From Chrysogorgia sp. JL179-B06 (lineage: Eukaryota; Cnidaria; Anthozoa; Scleralcyonacea; Chrysogorgiidae), in the NCBI GenBank assembly GCA_035772405.1, contig JAYKKM010000123.1, positions 1,666,001 to 1,730,000 on the forward strand: 64,000 nucleotides of DNA, given 5' to 3'. A model generated the notes under the pieces. That model made no database searches. It saw only the letters and a program-made list of their open reading frames with translations, and was not told the DNA's origin. Both the position numbers and the translations under genes were made by a program. Below, piece after piece: positions 45,828 through 56,700 of the stretch (position 1 is its first letter; the number at the start of each line of letters is the position of its first letter).

Positions 45828-46056
45828 GACTATTGTGAAATGTTTAAAGCCTTGATCAAACGAGAGCGAGAGTCGATGAGAGTTGGCAGGCGAGAGTTTG
45901 CATGAGTTTTTCCTAAACTCTCATTGCTCGGTCAAACGACCACGAGAGTTACATGAGAGTTAGACGAGAGTTGGCGGTCAAACGCAAGCGTGAGTTTCAA
46001 CTCTCATCAACTCTCATCAACTCTCATCCACGTTTGACCAGGCCTTTACAATAGTC
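45828..46056. mobile_element. GAGAGTT-motif MITE, copy 1
   Basis: The element is palindromic at its ends (GACTATTGT...ACAATAGTC; inside them AAAGCCTTGATCAAACG and its diverged mirror CGTTTGACCAGGCCTTT). It contains about a dozen GAGAGTT/AACTCTC units in about 200 bases, several as ATGAGAGTT. No ORF. The duplicated copy is at 52089-52317. Confidence 0.8.
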
Positions 46057-46659
46057 TTATTTCACAACAGTATCGGCTTGTTATTGACTCGAATCTTGGG
46101 TTTTCAAGGTGTCCTGAATCTTTTTCGGAATATGCTTTGTTTTATATTTAATTTAAAGTTGTCGGCTGGTCGTGGTTTTTCTTTATCATTACATATAATT
46201 CTGTTTTCGAAAATAGTTACAGAATGGTCTCAGGTCGCTAAGATACGAAGGCAATTTTTGAAAAACGAGAAATTTTGATTAAATTAAACAATCTCTTTGA
46301 AACAAAGCAAACAAAACAAACTTGTCGTTTTCCTTTTGCAGTTTTCATCATGTCAGTTATCAACCGTGAAATTTTGTGCGAAACTTCTCACTGCAAAATT
46401 TTCATAGACTTGAGCAAACAAACAAACTTGTTTTATAGACTTGAGCAAACAAAGCAAACTTCCGCAAAATGGAACGATTTTTAACGTGTAAATGAATGGT
46501 GTTGCATAGAGACTCAAATAAAGCCTTATTTTATATAATATTATACATCGTCACGACCAGCACAAATTACCTAAACGAACTATAATTATAATTATAAACG
46601 AACACGTTTATAATTGTAGTTCTTGTATATCGGAAAAACTGTTTACAAGTAATTTCAGA

Positions 46660-47520
46660 ATGAGCTGGAAAATTCGCCTATTTTTCGCAATAATTGTAGG
46701 CGCTACTTCTATCTATATTTATTTGGTGATCATAACTAGACTCCTGTATCATGGGACTTTAAATATCATGCCGGCAAAGGAGGGTATTCATGTCATTACA
46801 AACTACCCATTGATGGTCGAGAGTCCTTGGAAATTAGATAACCAAACATAGGCAAACGTCACTCGACTATGGGAAAGACAAGCAGAACTGGAAGAAACGT
46901 TACAACGAAATCTTGACAATCCTTTGGTAACAAATATCCATCTTCTTCTAAATCAGGAGTCCGCTCAAAAAAGGCTAACCGATCTGAAACTTCGTAACAA
47001 ACAGAAAATTCGTGTACAACGCATCGATACGATGCCGAAATACCGAGATCTGTTTGGGTATGCCAGCGAGAAACTTCAAAATTCTATTGTGTCTGTCATG
47101 AGCATGGATATTTATATTGGCGAGGGGTTTGAGCAAATTAACAAGACATTTCTGGTCGCGAAAAACGTCTCTTATGTCTTGACGAGGCATGGGCTTTAAG
47201 AACGGAGATGCAGTATGGCGGGGAGACGTGGATATTGTGAAACAGGATACAGTGGATCTCACGACGCCTATATATTTGTGTTAACACAACCTTTAACAGA
47301 TCCAGTTCTGTCAGAATTGGATTGCTCGATTAACGCGTACGGAGGCGAGAACGTCCTTCTTTGGATTATTAAGAATAGATTAGGAATGAAACTTTTGAAC
47401 CCGTGCAAGTATCTCAAGACCTACCACAACCACTGCGTTGATATACACTTAAGCATCAGGCCTAAGATAAACATTCATGGCAAAAGCGCAACAGCGCAAC
47501 CAAGCGGACTATTTATGTAG
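46660..47520 (+). pseudogene. Type II membrane protein with lumenal GT-like domain, copy 1
   Basis: One continuous frame of 287 codons is interrupted only by TAG at 46849-46851 and TAA at 47197-47199. It begins MSWKIRLFFAIIVGATSIYI, a signal-anchor, then a stalk, QAELEETLQRNLDNPLV, IHLLLNQES, then VMSMDIYIGEGFEQINKT and VLTRHG, and after the second stop GSHDAYIFVLTQPL, YGGENVLLWIIKNR and LNPCKYLKTYHNHC. The layout (short cytoplasmic tail, one helix, conserved lumenal domain) is that of a Golgi-type enzyme. I recall the GSHDA/GENV/LNPC set from uncharacterised invertebrate proteins but cannot name an activity. No intron is needed. A pseudogene is likely, since the TAA is shared with copy 2. 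Confidence 0.6.
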
Positions 47521-47775
47521 CATGATTTATAGTATGAATAAGCATATTCCTTACAATGATTGTATCTTACTTTTTAACGGTCTTTATAGCCTCTTTATAA
47601 TTCGTTTTAAACCTCTTCAATCAAAGACCTCTTCATGCAAGTGTTATAATGTGTTATGTTTAGAAATGTTAAAAAAATACGATTATCTGCTCTTCTACTC
47701 GAGATATGACGTTTTAATTTTCGCATTTTGTACTTCTGGACGTCGCCAGTTTGTCAGAGTCAAGTTTGGAGAAAT

Positions 47776-48797
47776 TTGGCTTTGTTTAGCGATCTTTGGT
47801 AAATTACAAGGCGTTATTAGCAGGAATACCCCCGTCTTTTGATTGGCCGATAAATTTAGCACTACCGCATGACGTCGCCAGTGGCATAATTATCGTTGGC
47901 AAAATTATAAAAAATTTCAAAGTTCAAGTGAACGATTTATAGGAATGTCGCGTCTCATGAAAGTTCGCTAAGCAACTGTTGTCCGTTCAGTCAAACAGAA
48001 CTAGCTTGACCAATGCGCAATCACGCGGTCGTATATTAGTTCTTTTAGAATCCGAGACTCGTTCGACGTTGTTATATGCACCGCGACACGTTGCCCAATT
48101 TATCGGAACTCATTCGTAATTCGGAATCATTCGAGGTTTGGCACAAAGGCTTAGCAATATTGCCATGCTCTTTCTGATTTCGCGAAGAAATATGATCTCG
48201 TATAACGCCATATATTTATAAAACTGACTTAAGACAATCACGCTTTGAGTCAGGATAGCTTAAAACTTGTGCAGCAAACTCTTTCATTTTCATGCACAAC
48301 AATACAATAACATGCAGTATACATGATTTGAGATCGAGTTTTAAATACTGTATTCGTTGTCTATTAAAACAGCTAAACCTCTGAAATGTTTCAGATTCGC
48401 GATAATTATTTTAAGAATGTTCATAATTTTTCCGGCGATAATTTATTCTACTAGCGCACACGTCATGCGGAAGTACTAAGTTTATCGACCAATCAGAAGC
48501 CGGAGGGGATTCGTGTGTGGTAAGTTATAGGATTCCATTTTTGTTCTGATCGCGCGGGCGAATGCGGTCGTTTCAGTTAATTTTTGACAACATCATGAAG
48601 TGATAGAAACACTACGAAAAGAAATCCTGCGCAGAAAAGACTAACGCTATTGTCATGCTGTTGATGTGTGAAGGGTTTCTTTGTATAGTGTTTCTATCAC
48701 TCTGTATGACGACGTCGAAAAATAATGGTAATTCCCCCGCGGAATCAGAAAAAATTGCGGCCTTCAATTTACCAAAAATACGATAAACAAAGCCAAA
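47776..48797. mobile_element. Nested inverted-repeat element at the end of copy 1
   Basis: AAATTTGGCTTTGTTTAGCG (47776) has a diverged mirror ending at about 48797 (complement AAATTTGGCTTTGTTTATCG). Inside, GCGTTATTAGCAGGAATACC (about 47811) starts a second inverted pair whose right partner is partly lost here but whole in copy 2 (54053-54747). A small palindrome, AGTGATAGAAACACTA and mirror (48598-48702), also lies inside. Confidence 0.55.
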
Positions 48798-48869
48798 TTT
48801 ATCTAGAATTAAAAAGATTAGAGGAAAACTGATGTTGAATTGTTGAACTGTTGCGTCCGGTCCAAAATC

Positions 48870-49310
48870 GATTGCTTACTATACCTTTTCAACAGATATT
48901 TCTCTTCTATATTTCACAGGGAAACCCTCGCACCAATACATGAGACCCAGAAATCCTCTGCAAATCAAAATACTCTATCAGACATCGAAGTGACAGTAGA
49001 AGAAATCTTGTCTCTCTGGCCCACATTAATTGGCTTCGGCTATTGCAGTGACCTTGCCATGTATTTGCTACTGTAATTTAATTTTAGTTATGTTATGCAT
49101 TATTGGCGAATCCAATAAAATAAAATAAGAGCGTTAAATGTGCACAAAGCGACTGGACCCGACGGTATACCGAACAGAATTTTAAAATAAATATCTGACC
49201 AGATTGCCCCTCACTATACGTTTGTTATTCAACACGTCATTGTAAAACGGCTCCTTTCCTGATGAATGGAAAACAAGTAATATCGTACACGTGTTTAAAA
49301 AATAGGTACG
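48870..49310 (+). mobile_element. LINE RT fragment interrupted by another LINE tail
   Basis: The plus strand reads FNRYFSSIFHRETLAPIHET and IEVTVEEILSL (48888-49014), the segment before the RT fingers of a CR1/jockey LINE. It resumes at about 49136 with NVHKATGPDGIPNRILK, the next conserved phrase. Between them about 110 bases end in CCAATAAAATAAAATAA, a LINE 3' terminus, so a tiny 3' fragment of another LINE has inserted. Decayed after 49200. Confidence 0.75.
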
Positions 49311-49721
49311 GAAAATTTTCTTAATTGCAGAAATATGTTGAGTTTTAAAACATTTCATTCATAAATAATCACTGGAACTACAAAGGTTTCATTTCTGCTT
49401 CTACCTTCTACATTGATTATACTATCAACATCACCAAAATCTGATTTTTCTGCCTCAAAATGCAGGAAATAGAGTTTCAGAGCCTTAGAAATGTAAACAT
49501 TTTCCAAGGGCCATATGCCCTCGGAGACCCGAAAGGCTTCTTGTTTCTAAAACTGCCTGTCAAGAGCAAGAGATCACAAAATTCAACAATTTCAAATAAA
49601 TGTAATGTCCGTAATGACTAATGTATATAATTTTGCAATCCTTTTTGTATCTACTGCGCATGCGCTGGTAGATACTTTGCTGTCGTGCGAGTGGTGTAAT
49701 GTAAGTTAAGTTAAAATAAGA
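49311..49721. other. No gene recognised
   Basis: Contains GGGCCATATGCCCT (about 49508), a short palindrome, and nothing else I can support. Confidence 0.45.
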
Positions 49722-49924
49722 ATGCCTTCGGAGCCAATCAAAACACAGAAAATGGAACGAAGACGAACGACTATTCACTATCAGTTGAGAATTCCATGTA
49801 ATCTTCAGTATTTTGACACGAATACGAAGAACACCCCGAGCGAAAACTGGTCAGTTATGAAACAAGACGTTTTTAAAAGTGTACGTCGAACAAATCACGG
49901 CAAATTCGCAGATCTGTCGAGTCG
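49722..49924 (+). CDS. Hypothetical first exon with splice donor
   Basis: An ATG opens 67 codons (MPSEPIKTQKMERRRTTIHY…KFADLSS) leading to CG|GTAAGT at 49924/49925, a consensus donor. The peptide is polar and basic with no motif I recognise. No second exon could be assigned before the duplication starts at 50191. It may be a transposon or host exon; weak evidence. Confidence 0.3.
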
Positions 49925-52088
49925 GTAAGTTAAACGTTCGTGGTTGCTTTCAGACTTTTCAGTCACTTGAAAATGAATTGACCTTTTTGAAAGAGCATTT
50001 CTAAATATTGGTTGTGGTAGTATTGTTTACAAACATTCACTGATTCAGATTACTAAGAAATGTTTGTTTCAATGCCATATCCAAACTCATGTATACAGGT
50101 CGTATTAAAGGATAATTCACGACACAAGTTAAAATCAAGACTATATGTAGTATGTAATTACATTATATGCATCTACAAAAAGACTGAGACTGACCAAAAG
50201 TGTCCTGTGATGCTGTAGAGATTAGTACACTGCTTTAATTGTGATAAAAACTCACTATGATCAAATGAAATTTATTTTTATTCCAGCTTTATATATCAGT
50301 AATGTGGCAGTCACTATAATTATATCAATAATGCTTGGGTGAGACTGATATATAGTGACTGGTTCATCGGCAGTACGTATACTCTATCAATCGAACCAAT
50401 ATATTATTGTAACCTCCATCTGAGTCTCAGCTAGCTCAATCATTAGGGGCTCATCTGTAAATATCAGAAACTATTTCTGAGGATTAGAAGTTGATGATAG
50501 TTTGTGTATCGTGTGTTAATGTCTACACTGTTGTAGAGAATGTGGGAACTGTACATGGACGATCGTCAAGCTCCAATCAAGAAAATGATGTACTGGATCG
50601 ATTGGTATATGTACTGTATCTGTATTGCCCATGCATCAATCAATATATCAGTAATGCTTGGGTGTGTTAATATGTACCTGTTGTAGTGATATTGTGTCAG
50701 CTTGCAATAGACAAATAATACATGAACGATCGTCAAGCTCAAATCCTCAGAAAAATGTTTCTGACAAGTCAGTGGCGTTATTACTTTATATAAGTATGTG
50801 AACATGGTTTCAAGTGCAACTTGCACAAATTGTGCAAACCCGAAGGGTGAGTCGGCAAAGTCGGCGGTCAGCATGACCAATCAGATGCGAGTTCAGGTGG
50901 TCTGATCTAACATTTGGATGGTCAACTATATTTCTTTAATTTGTGTATTAAACACAAAAATTTTCTTTCCTTCTACTGTATAACTTTGTATCAGTACACA
51001 AGGCCATGAACATTCAATCGTCATTTCTGCTGGCACCATTTTTGACAGCAACTTCCATCCCAGGGCTTTTGCTTAAAGTTGAAGTCAACCCCAAGTGTGA
51101 CAACTTGGCCTCAAATGAAATTTGAATAAATTATATACTATTTCTTTGTTTAACCAATAAAACTACTGAGCGGCCTTTTAAAACCTTTTAAAAATCTGTT
51201 AAAGATATTTACTGACTTTATCAAAAAAATTAGTTCACTGGTAGAAATAATTTGACCAAAATAATTTGACCAGTCATGTTGACTTGCCGTGACTGATTTC
51301 TGGTGAACAAATCATGAAAATCAGCGGTCAGTAACCGTTGCCCCCGGTCCCTGTTATTTTGAGCGCTGGTGAGCACAATTTGAGCTCTTTTGAAAAGTAC
51401 ACAAGTGTGTATAACCCCCAAATTACATGCACAGTGTTAATAACAGTGCTATTAACAGTGCTATGAACAGTGTTATTATCAATTAATGATATACACATGA
51501 AAACATTTTGCAGAAAGTGATGTTCAGGAATAATATGACAAATAAAGAAAGTGTTTCAGTGCTATCCCAATTATTTCCTTTTTTCGGCATTGTATATTTC
51601 CTTGAAATTGCTCTGCTCTCAGCCAAACAGAATATGCAGTGTATGGTAATATACACTAGAATTTTGAAAAGTGTCTGAGTATAACAGTACATGTTATATA
51701 TTACTTAGAAATTAGAATGCTGTAACAAAGTCCTTCAAATAAACTTTGAATCTCTCAATTTGTTTTTCGGTATAACTTGTCAGCATAATTGGTGCACATA
51801 CCAGTACTTTATATCGTCCACAGCATTAAATTTAACAGTGATGTACTGTATATAATATATATAATTTTGAAAATACTATATCCTACAGTTATCATTCATT
51901 CTTTCATTCATTCATCATTAATTCGTTCATTCATTATCATTCATTTCAATCATCATTCATTCTTTCATCAGGCAGTAGATACGTGTACGCCTAAGCGTAC
52001 CTATTTTTATAATTACATATAAAACAAAGCATATATTAAAAAAATAATGACATCCAGAAAATCCAAGTTTCGAGAGTGAACAAGACGA

Positions 52089-52317
52089 GACTATTGTGAA
52101 ATGTTTAAAGCCTTGATCAAACGAGAGCGAGAGTCGATGAGAGTTGGCAGGCGAGAGTTTGCATGAGTTTTTCCTAAACTCTCATTGCTCGGTCAAACGA
52201 CCACGAGAGTTACATGAGAGTTAGACAAGAGTTGGCGGTCAAACGCAAGCGTGAGTTTCAACTCTCATCAACTCTCATCAACTCTCATCCACGTTTGACC
52301 AGGCCTTTACAATAGTC
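52089..52317. mobile_element. GAGAGTT-motif MITE, copy 2
   Basis: Duplicate of 45828-46056 with very few differences. Confidence 0.8.
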
Positions 52318-52920
52318 TTATTTCACAACAGTCTCGGCTTGTTATTGACTCGAATCTTGGGTTTTCAAGGTGTCCTGAATATTTTTCGGAATATGCTTTG
52401 TTTTATATTTAATTTAAAGTTGTCGGCTGGTCGTGGTTTTTCTTTATCATTACATATAATTCTGTTTTCGAAAATAGTTACAAAATGGTCTCAGGTCGCT
52501 AAGATACGAAGGCAATTTTTGAAAAATGAGAAATTTTGATTAAATTAAACAATCTCTTTGAAACAAAGCAAACAAAACAAACTTGTCGTTTTCCTTTTTC
52601 AGTTTTCATCATGTCAGTTATCAACCGTGAAATTTTGTGCGAAACTTCTCACTGCGAAATTTTCATAGACTTGAGCAAACAAACAAACTTGTTTTATAGA
52701 CTTGAGCAAACAAAGCAAACTTCCGCAAAATGGAACGATTTTTAACGTGTAAATGAATGGTGTTGCATAGAGACTCAAATAAAGCCTTATTTTATATAAT
52801 ATTATACATCGTCACGACCAGCACAAATTACCTAAACGAACTATAATAATTATAAACGAACACGTTTATAATTATTGTTCTTGTACATCGGAAAAACTGT
52901 TCACAAGTAATTATTTCAGA

Positions 52921-53760
52921 ATGAGCTGGAAAATTCGCCTATTTTTCGCAATAATTGTAGGCGCTACTTCTATCTATATTTATTTGGTGATCATGACTAG
53001 ACTCATGTATCATGAGACTTCAAATATCATGCCTGCAAAGGAAGGTATTCATATCATTACATACTACCCATTGATGGTCGAGAGTCCTTGGAAAGATAAC
53101 CATACCAGAGACAACCGTCACTCGACTGTGGGAAAGACAAGCAGAACTGGAAGAAACTTTACAACGAAATCTTGACCATCCTTTGGTAACAAATGTCCAT
53201 CTTCTTATTAATCAGGAGTCCGCTCAAAAAAGGCTAACCGATCTGCAACTTCGTAACAAACAGAAAATTCGTGTACAAAATACCGAGATGTGTTTGGGTA
53301 TGCCAGCGAGAAACTTCAAAATTCTGTTGTGTCTGTCATGAGCATGGATATTTATATTGGCGAGGGGTTTGAGCAACTTAACAAGACATTTCTGGTCGCG
53401 AAAAACGTCTCTTATGTCTTGACGAGGCATGGGCTTTAAGAACGGAGATGCAGTATGGCGGGGAGACGTGGATATTGTGAAACAGGATAAAGTGGATCTC
53501 ACGACGCCTATATATTTGTGTTAACACAACCTTTAACAGATCCAGTTCTGTCAGAATTGGATTGCTCGATTAACGCGTACGGAGGCGAGAACGTCCTTCT
53601 TTGGATTATTAAGAATAGATTAGGAATGAAACTTTTGAACCCGTGCAAGTATCTCAAGACCTACCACAACCACTGCGTTGATATACACTTAAGCATCAGG
53701 CATAGGATAAACATTCATGGCAAAAGCGCAACAGCGCAACCAAGCGGACTATTTATGTAG
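52921..53760 (+). pseudogene. Type II membrane protein with lumenal GT-like domain, copy 2
   Basis: Same gene as at 46660. The signal-anchor (IRLFFAIIVGATSIYIYLVI) is intact. Relative to copy 1 there is a net frame change near 53090, a 19-base deletion near 53278 that restores phase, the shared TAA (53437-53439), and an extra TAA at 53488-53490 where copy 1 has TAC. The end again reads GGENVLLWIIKNRLGMKLLN to the stop at 53758-53760. More decayed than copy 1. Confidence 0.62.
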
Positions 53761-54052
53761 CATGCATGATTTATAGTATGAATAAGCATATTCCTTACAA
53801 TGATTGTATCTTACTTTTTAACGGTCTTTATAGCTCTTTATAATTCGTTTTAAACCTCTTCAATCAAAGACCTCTTCATGCAAGTGTTAATGTGTTATGT
53901 TTAGAAATGTTAATAATTATACGATTATCTGCTCTTCTGCTCGAGATATGACGTTTTAATTTTCGCATTTTGTACTTCTGGACGTCGCCAGTTTGTCAGA
54001 GTCAAGTTTGGCGAAATTTGGCTTTGTTTAGCGATCTTTGGTAAATTACAAG

Positions 54053-54747
54053 GCGTTATCAGCAGGAATACTCCCGTCTTTTGATTGGCCGATAAATTTA
54101 GCACTACCGCGTATGACGTCGCCAGTGGCATAAATATCGCTGGCAAAATTATAAAAAAATTCAAAATTCAAGTGAACGATTTATAGGAATGTCGCGTCTT
54201 ATGAAAGTTCGCTAAGCAACTGTTGTCTGTTCAGTCAAACAGAACTAGCTTGACCAATGCGCAATCACGCGGTCGTATATTAGTTCTTTTCGAATCCGCG
54301 CCTCGTTCGACGTTGTTATATGCACCACGACACGTCGCTCAATTTATCGGAGCTCATTCGTAATTCGGAATCATTCGAGGTTTGGCACAAAGTCTTAGCA
54401 ATATTGCCATGCTCTTTCTGATTTCGCGAAGAAATATAATCTCGTATTACGCCATGTATTTATAAAACACAGAAATGAAGACAATCACGCTTTGAGTCAG
54501 GATAGCTTCAAAATTGTGCAGCAAACTCTTTGATTTTAATGCACAACAATCCAATAACATGCAGTATACATGGTTTGAGAGTTTTGAATATTGTATTCGT
54601 TGTATATTAAAACAGCTAAACCTGAAATGTTTCAGATTCCCGATAATTATTTTAAAAATATTCATAATTTTCCAGCGATAATTTATTCTACTGCGGAAGT
54701 ACTAGTATCGGCCAATCAGAAGCCGGAGGGATTCCTGCTGATAACGC
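54053..54747. mobile_element. Inverted-repeat element (695 bp) ending in copy 2
   Basis: GCGTTATCAGCAGGAATACT (54053) is mirrored at 54747 (complement GCGTTATCAGCAGGAATCCC), with arms of about 55 bases including CTTTTGATTGGCCGAT/CTTCTGATTGGCCGAT. There is no ORF of note. A minus-strand open frame from outside (next entry) is cut by its right end. Confidence 0.7.
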
Positions 54748-54749
54748 AT

Positions 54750-54906
54750 TTCGTGCATGTGAAAATTGTTTATACTTCCGTAGAGATAATATGTGTAGAT
54801 TTAGTTTTTCGAGCTCATCTTCGGGCCAAACGTCATGCTGATCATCAAGTAATTTAGGGACCGTAAGTGAAGTTGCTGTGGGACAGGATTGACAATCCTT
54901 GTTCAA
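54750..54906 (-). other. Short open frame ending at the element edge
   Basis: The minus strand reads NKDCQSCPTATSLTVPKLLD and HDVWPEDELEKLNLHILSL before entering the inverted-repeat element at 54747. Composition looks coding (an acidic helix-like stretch), but no family is recognised; it may be an exon truncated by the insertion. Confidence 0.3.
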
Positions 54907-55608
54907 TTTGGTTGAGAGAATTAATTATGAATGCGATCAACCCAGTACAATAAAATGCATATTTATTGGCTTCACTTGAAAATTGCCACACTTCTCAAAT
55001 GATTGTATTTTTTGGACAAACATTGAGATACAGGCTCCACCATAATTTGCATGTGTTGAATTTTTATCCCAGGGGCAATTGCATGAGCACAAAATAGGAT
55101 ATGGTATTATAAGGTGCAAATTAAGAGGTTTGACATGTCTGTATTTTTCTTCCTAATTTCTAATCATCATTCATCTAAAGTTGCGATTGACAACAAATAT
55201 GATGGGAGTTCTTTTGGCATAGATTTGTCCTTAATTGTCTCACTCCCACTATTGTTAACCCATGTTAGAACATGTAATTTTGGAAGAGATGGTGTGGGAA
55301 TTACAGTACTGTAGTTCTAGAGTAATCAAATTATGGATATAGAAAAATTGGTTCATATAAAATTTCCCCAAAATTGGTTCAATAGAGAAATTTTAAAAAT
55401 TATCACACTTTTCAATTTAGAACTGATCTGACTAGGGTACTTTGGAATGAGTTTAAAGAACTAAAAAAGCATTTATAATAATAGCTTACCCTTAGGTTGG
55501 TTGGAAGAGATATCACATGAGTCTGAAATGGAGATGATTTCCTGATAAAACGCTTGTCAATGAAGCTTATAGCAAGCAATTGACATTTTCATTCACCTTA
55601 TATACCCA
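54907..55608. other. No gene recognised
   Basis: No supported feature. Confidence 0.5.
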
Positions 55609-55698
55609 CTTGGTTGGTTAGGTGTAAGCTGTTGGCCGAGAGGGGTGGGCTTTGGACTGGAGCGAGTAATGGTACTAGGTGAGTTAACCAACCCAAGG
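55609..55698. repeat. Interrupted hairpin beside the 33-bp minisatellite
   Basis: CTTGGTTGGTTA (about 55609) and TAACCAACCCAAG (about 55685) can pair across a GC-richer 60-base centre. Could be a structured RNA or a MITE; neither is shown. Confidence 0.4.
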
Positions 55699-55784
55699 AG
55701 ATGCGGAGTATCACCCTTCCAAGTACCGAGAAGAGCTCTTTACTGCTTACGACGAGGGTCGATACGGTGGAAGTTCCGGATGAA

Positions 55785-56700
55785 GTGGCATATTGTTGGG
55801 TAGCATACCCAGATAAATTGGAGTATCGTTCGGTAGCATTCCCAGATCAATTGGCGCATCGTTGGGTAGCACACCCAGATAAAATGGAGCATCGGTGGGT
55901 AGCATACTTAGATAATTTGGCGCATCGGCGGGTAGCATACTCATGCAGATAAATTGGCGCATTGTTGGGTAGCATACCCAGATAAATTGGAGAATCGGTG
56001 GGTAGCATACTCAGATAAATTGGAGCATCGTTGAGTAGCATACACAGATAAATTGGAGAATCGGTGGGTAGCATACCCAGATAAATTGGAGCATCGTTGA
56101 GTAGCATACCCCCAGATAAATTGGAGAATCGGTGGGTAGCATTCCCAGCCGATAAATTGGCGCATCGGTGGTAGCATACCCGGGTAAATTGGCGCATCGG
56201 TGGGTAGCATACCCAAATAAATTGGCGCATCGGTGGTAGCATACCCAGATAAATTGGCGCATCGGTAGTAGCATGCCCAGATTAATTGGAGCATTGTTGG
56301 GTGGCATACCCAGATAAATTGGCGCATCGGTGGTAGCATACCCAGATAAATTGGCGCATCGGCGGTAGCATACCCAGATAAATTGGCGCATCGGTGGTAG
56401 CATATACCCAGATTAATTGGAGCATTGTTAGGTAGCATGCCCAGATTAATTTGATCATTGTTGGGTGGCATACCCAGATAAATTGGAGCATCGGTGGGTA
56501 GCATACATAGATAATTTGGCGCATCGTTGTTGGGAAATATCCCCGAACACTTGCTTTACTTGTTGACAAATTATTACATACCATTGTCGGGTAGCTTACC
56601 AAGAAAAAAATATTGGAGCATCGGTAGCATACCCAGATAAAATTGAGCGTCGGTGCATGGGTAGCACACCCAGATAAATTGGCGCATCTGTTGGGAGCAT
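55785..56700. repeat. 33-bp minisatellite (about 26 units)
   Basis: The unit is GGTAGCATACCCAGATAAAT followed by TGGCGCATCGTTG, 33 bases with some 32-base variants, repeated from 55785 to about 56700 with substitutions and one ~60-base interruption near 56540. The minus strand is open across much of it in more than one frame (11-residue repeat MLPTDAPIYLG). Frame-independent openness argues the ORFs are by-products. Confidence 0.95.

Larger units (their letters stand above)
41229..48512 (+). repeat. Segmental duplication, copy 1
   Basis: Apart from the inserted 2.5-kb element at 42391-44934, this block matches 50191-54734 base for base over long stretches in the same orientation, with scattered substitutions and small indels. 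It includes a SINE-like region, a GAGAGTT array, a decayed membrane-protein gene and part of a TIR element. A ~130-base stretch (41467-41581) is tandemly repeated here (41600-41705) but single in copy 2. Confidence 0.93.
50191..54734 (+). repeat. Segmental duplication, copy 2
   Basis: This is the direct repeat of 41229-48512 without the 2.5-kb insertion. The TTAA at 51199-51202 is the unoccupied target of that element. The right limit lies in the right inverted end of the element at 54053-54747, which is complete here and truncated in copy 1. Confidence 0.93.

Noticed and set aside
46078..46484. Two small frames conserved in both duplicate copies (also 52339-52745)
   Set aside because: Conservation is explained by the recent duplication; there are no motifs, and neighbouring non-coding DNA is equally conserved.
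55941..56504. 187-residue repeat protein on the minus strand
   Set aside because: Several phases are open at once and 32-bp units shift the frame, so it is a by-product of the 33-bp repeat.
55785..56700. CRISPR-like array
   Set aside because: Units are contiguous with no unique spacers and the host is an animal; it is a minisatellite.
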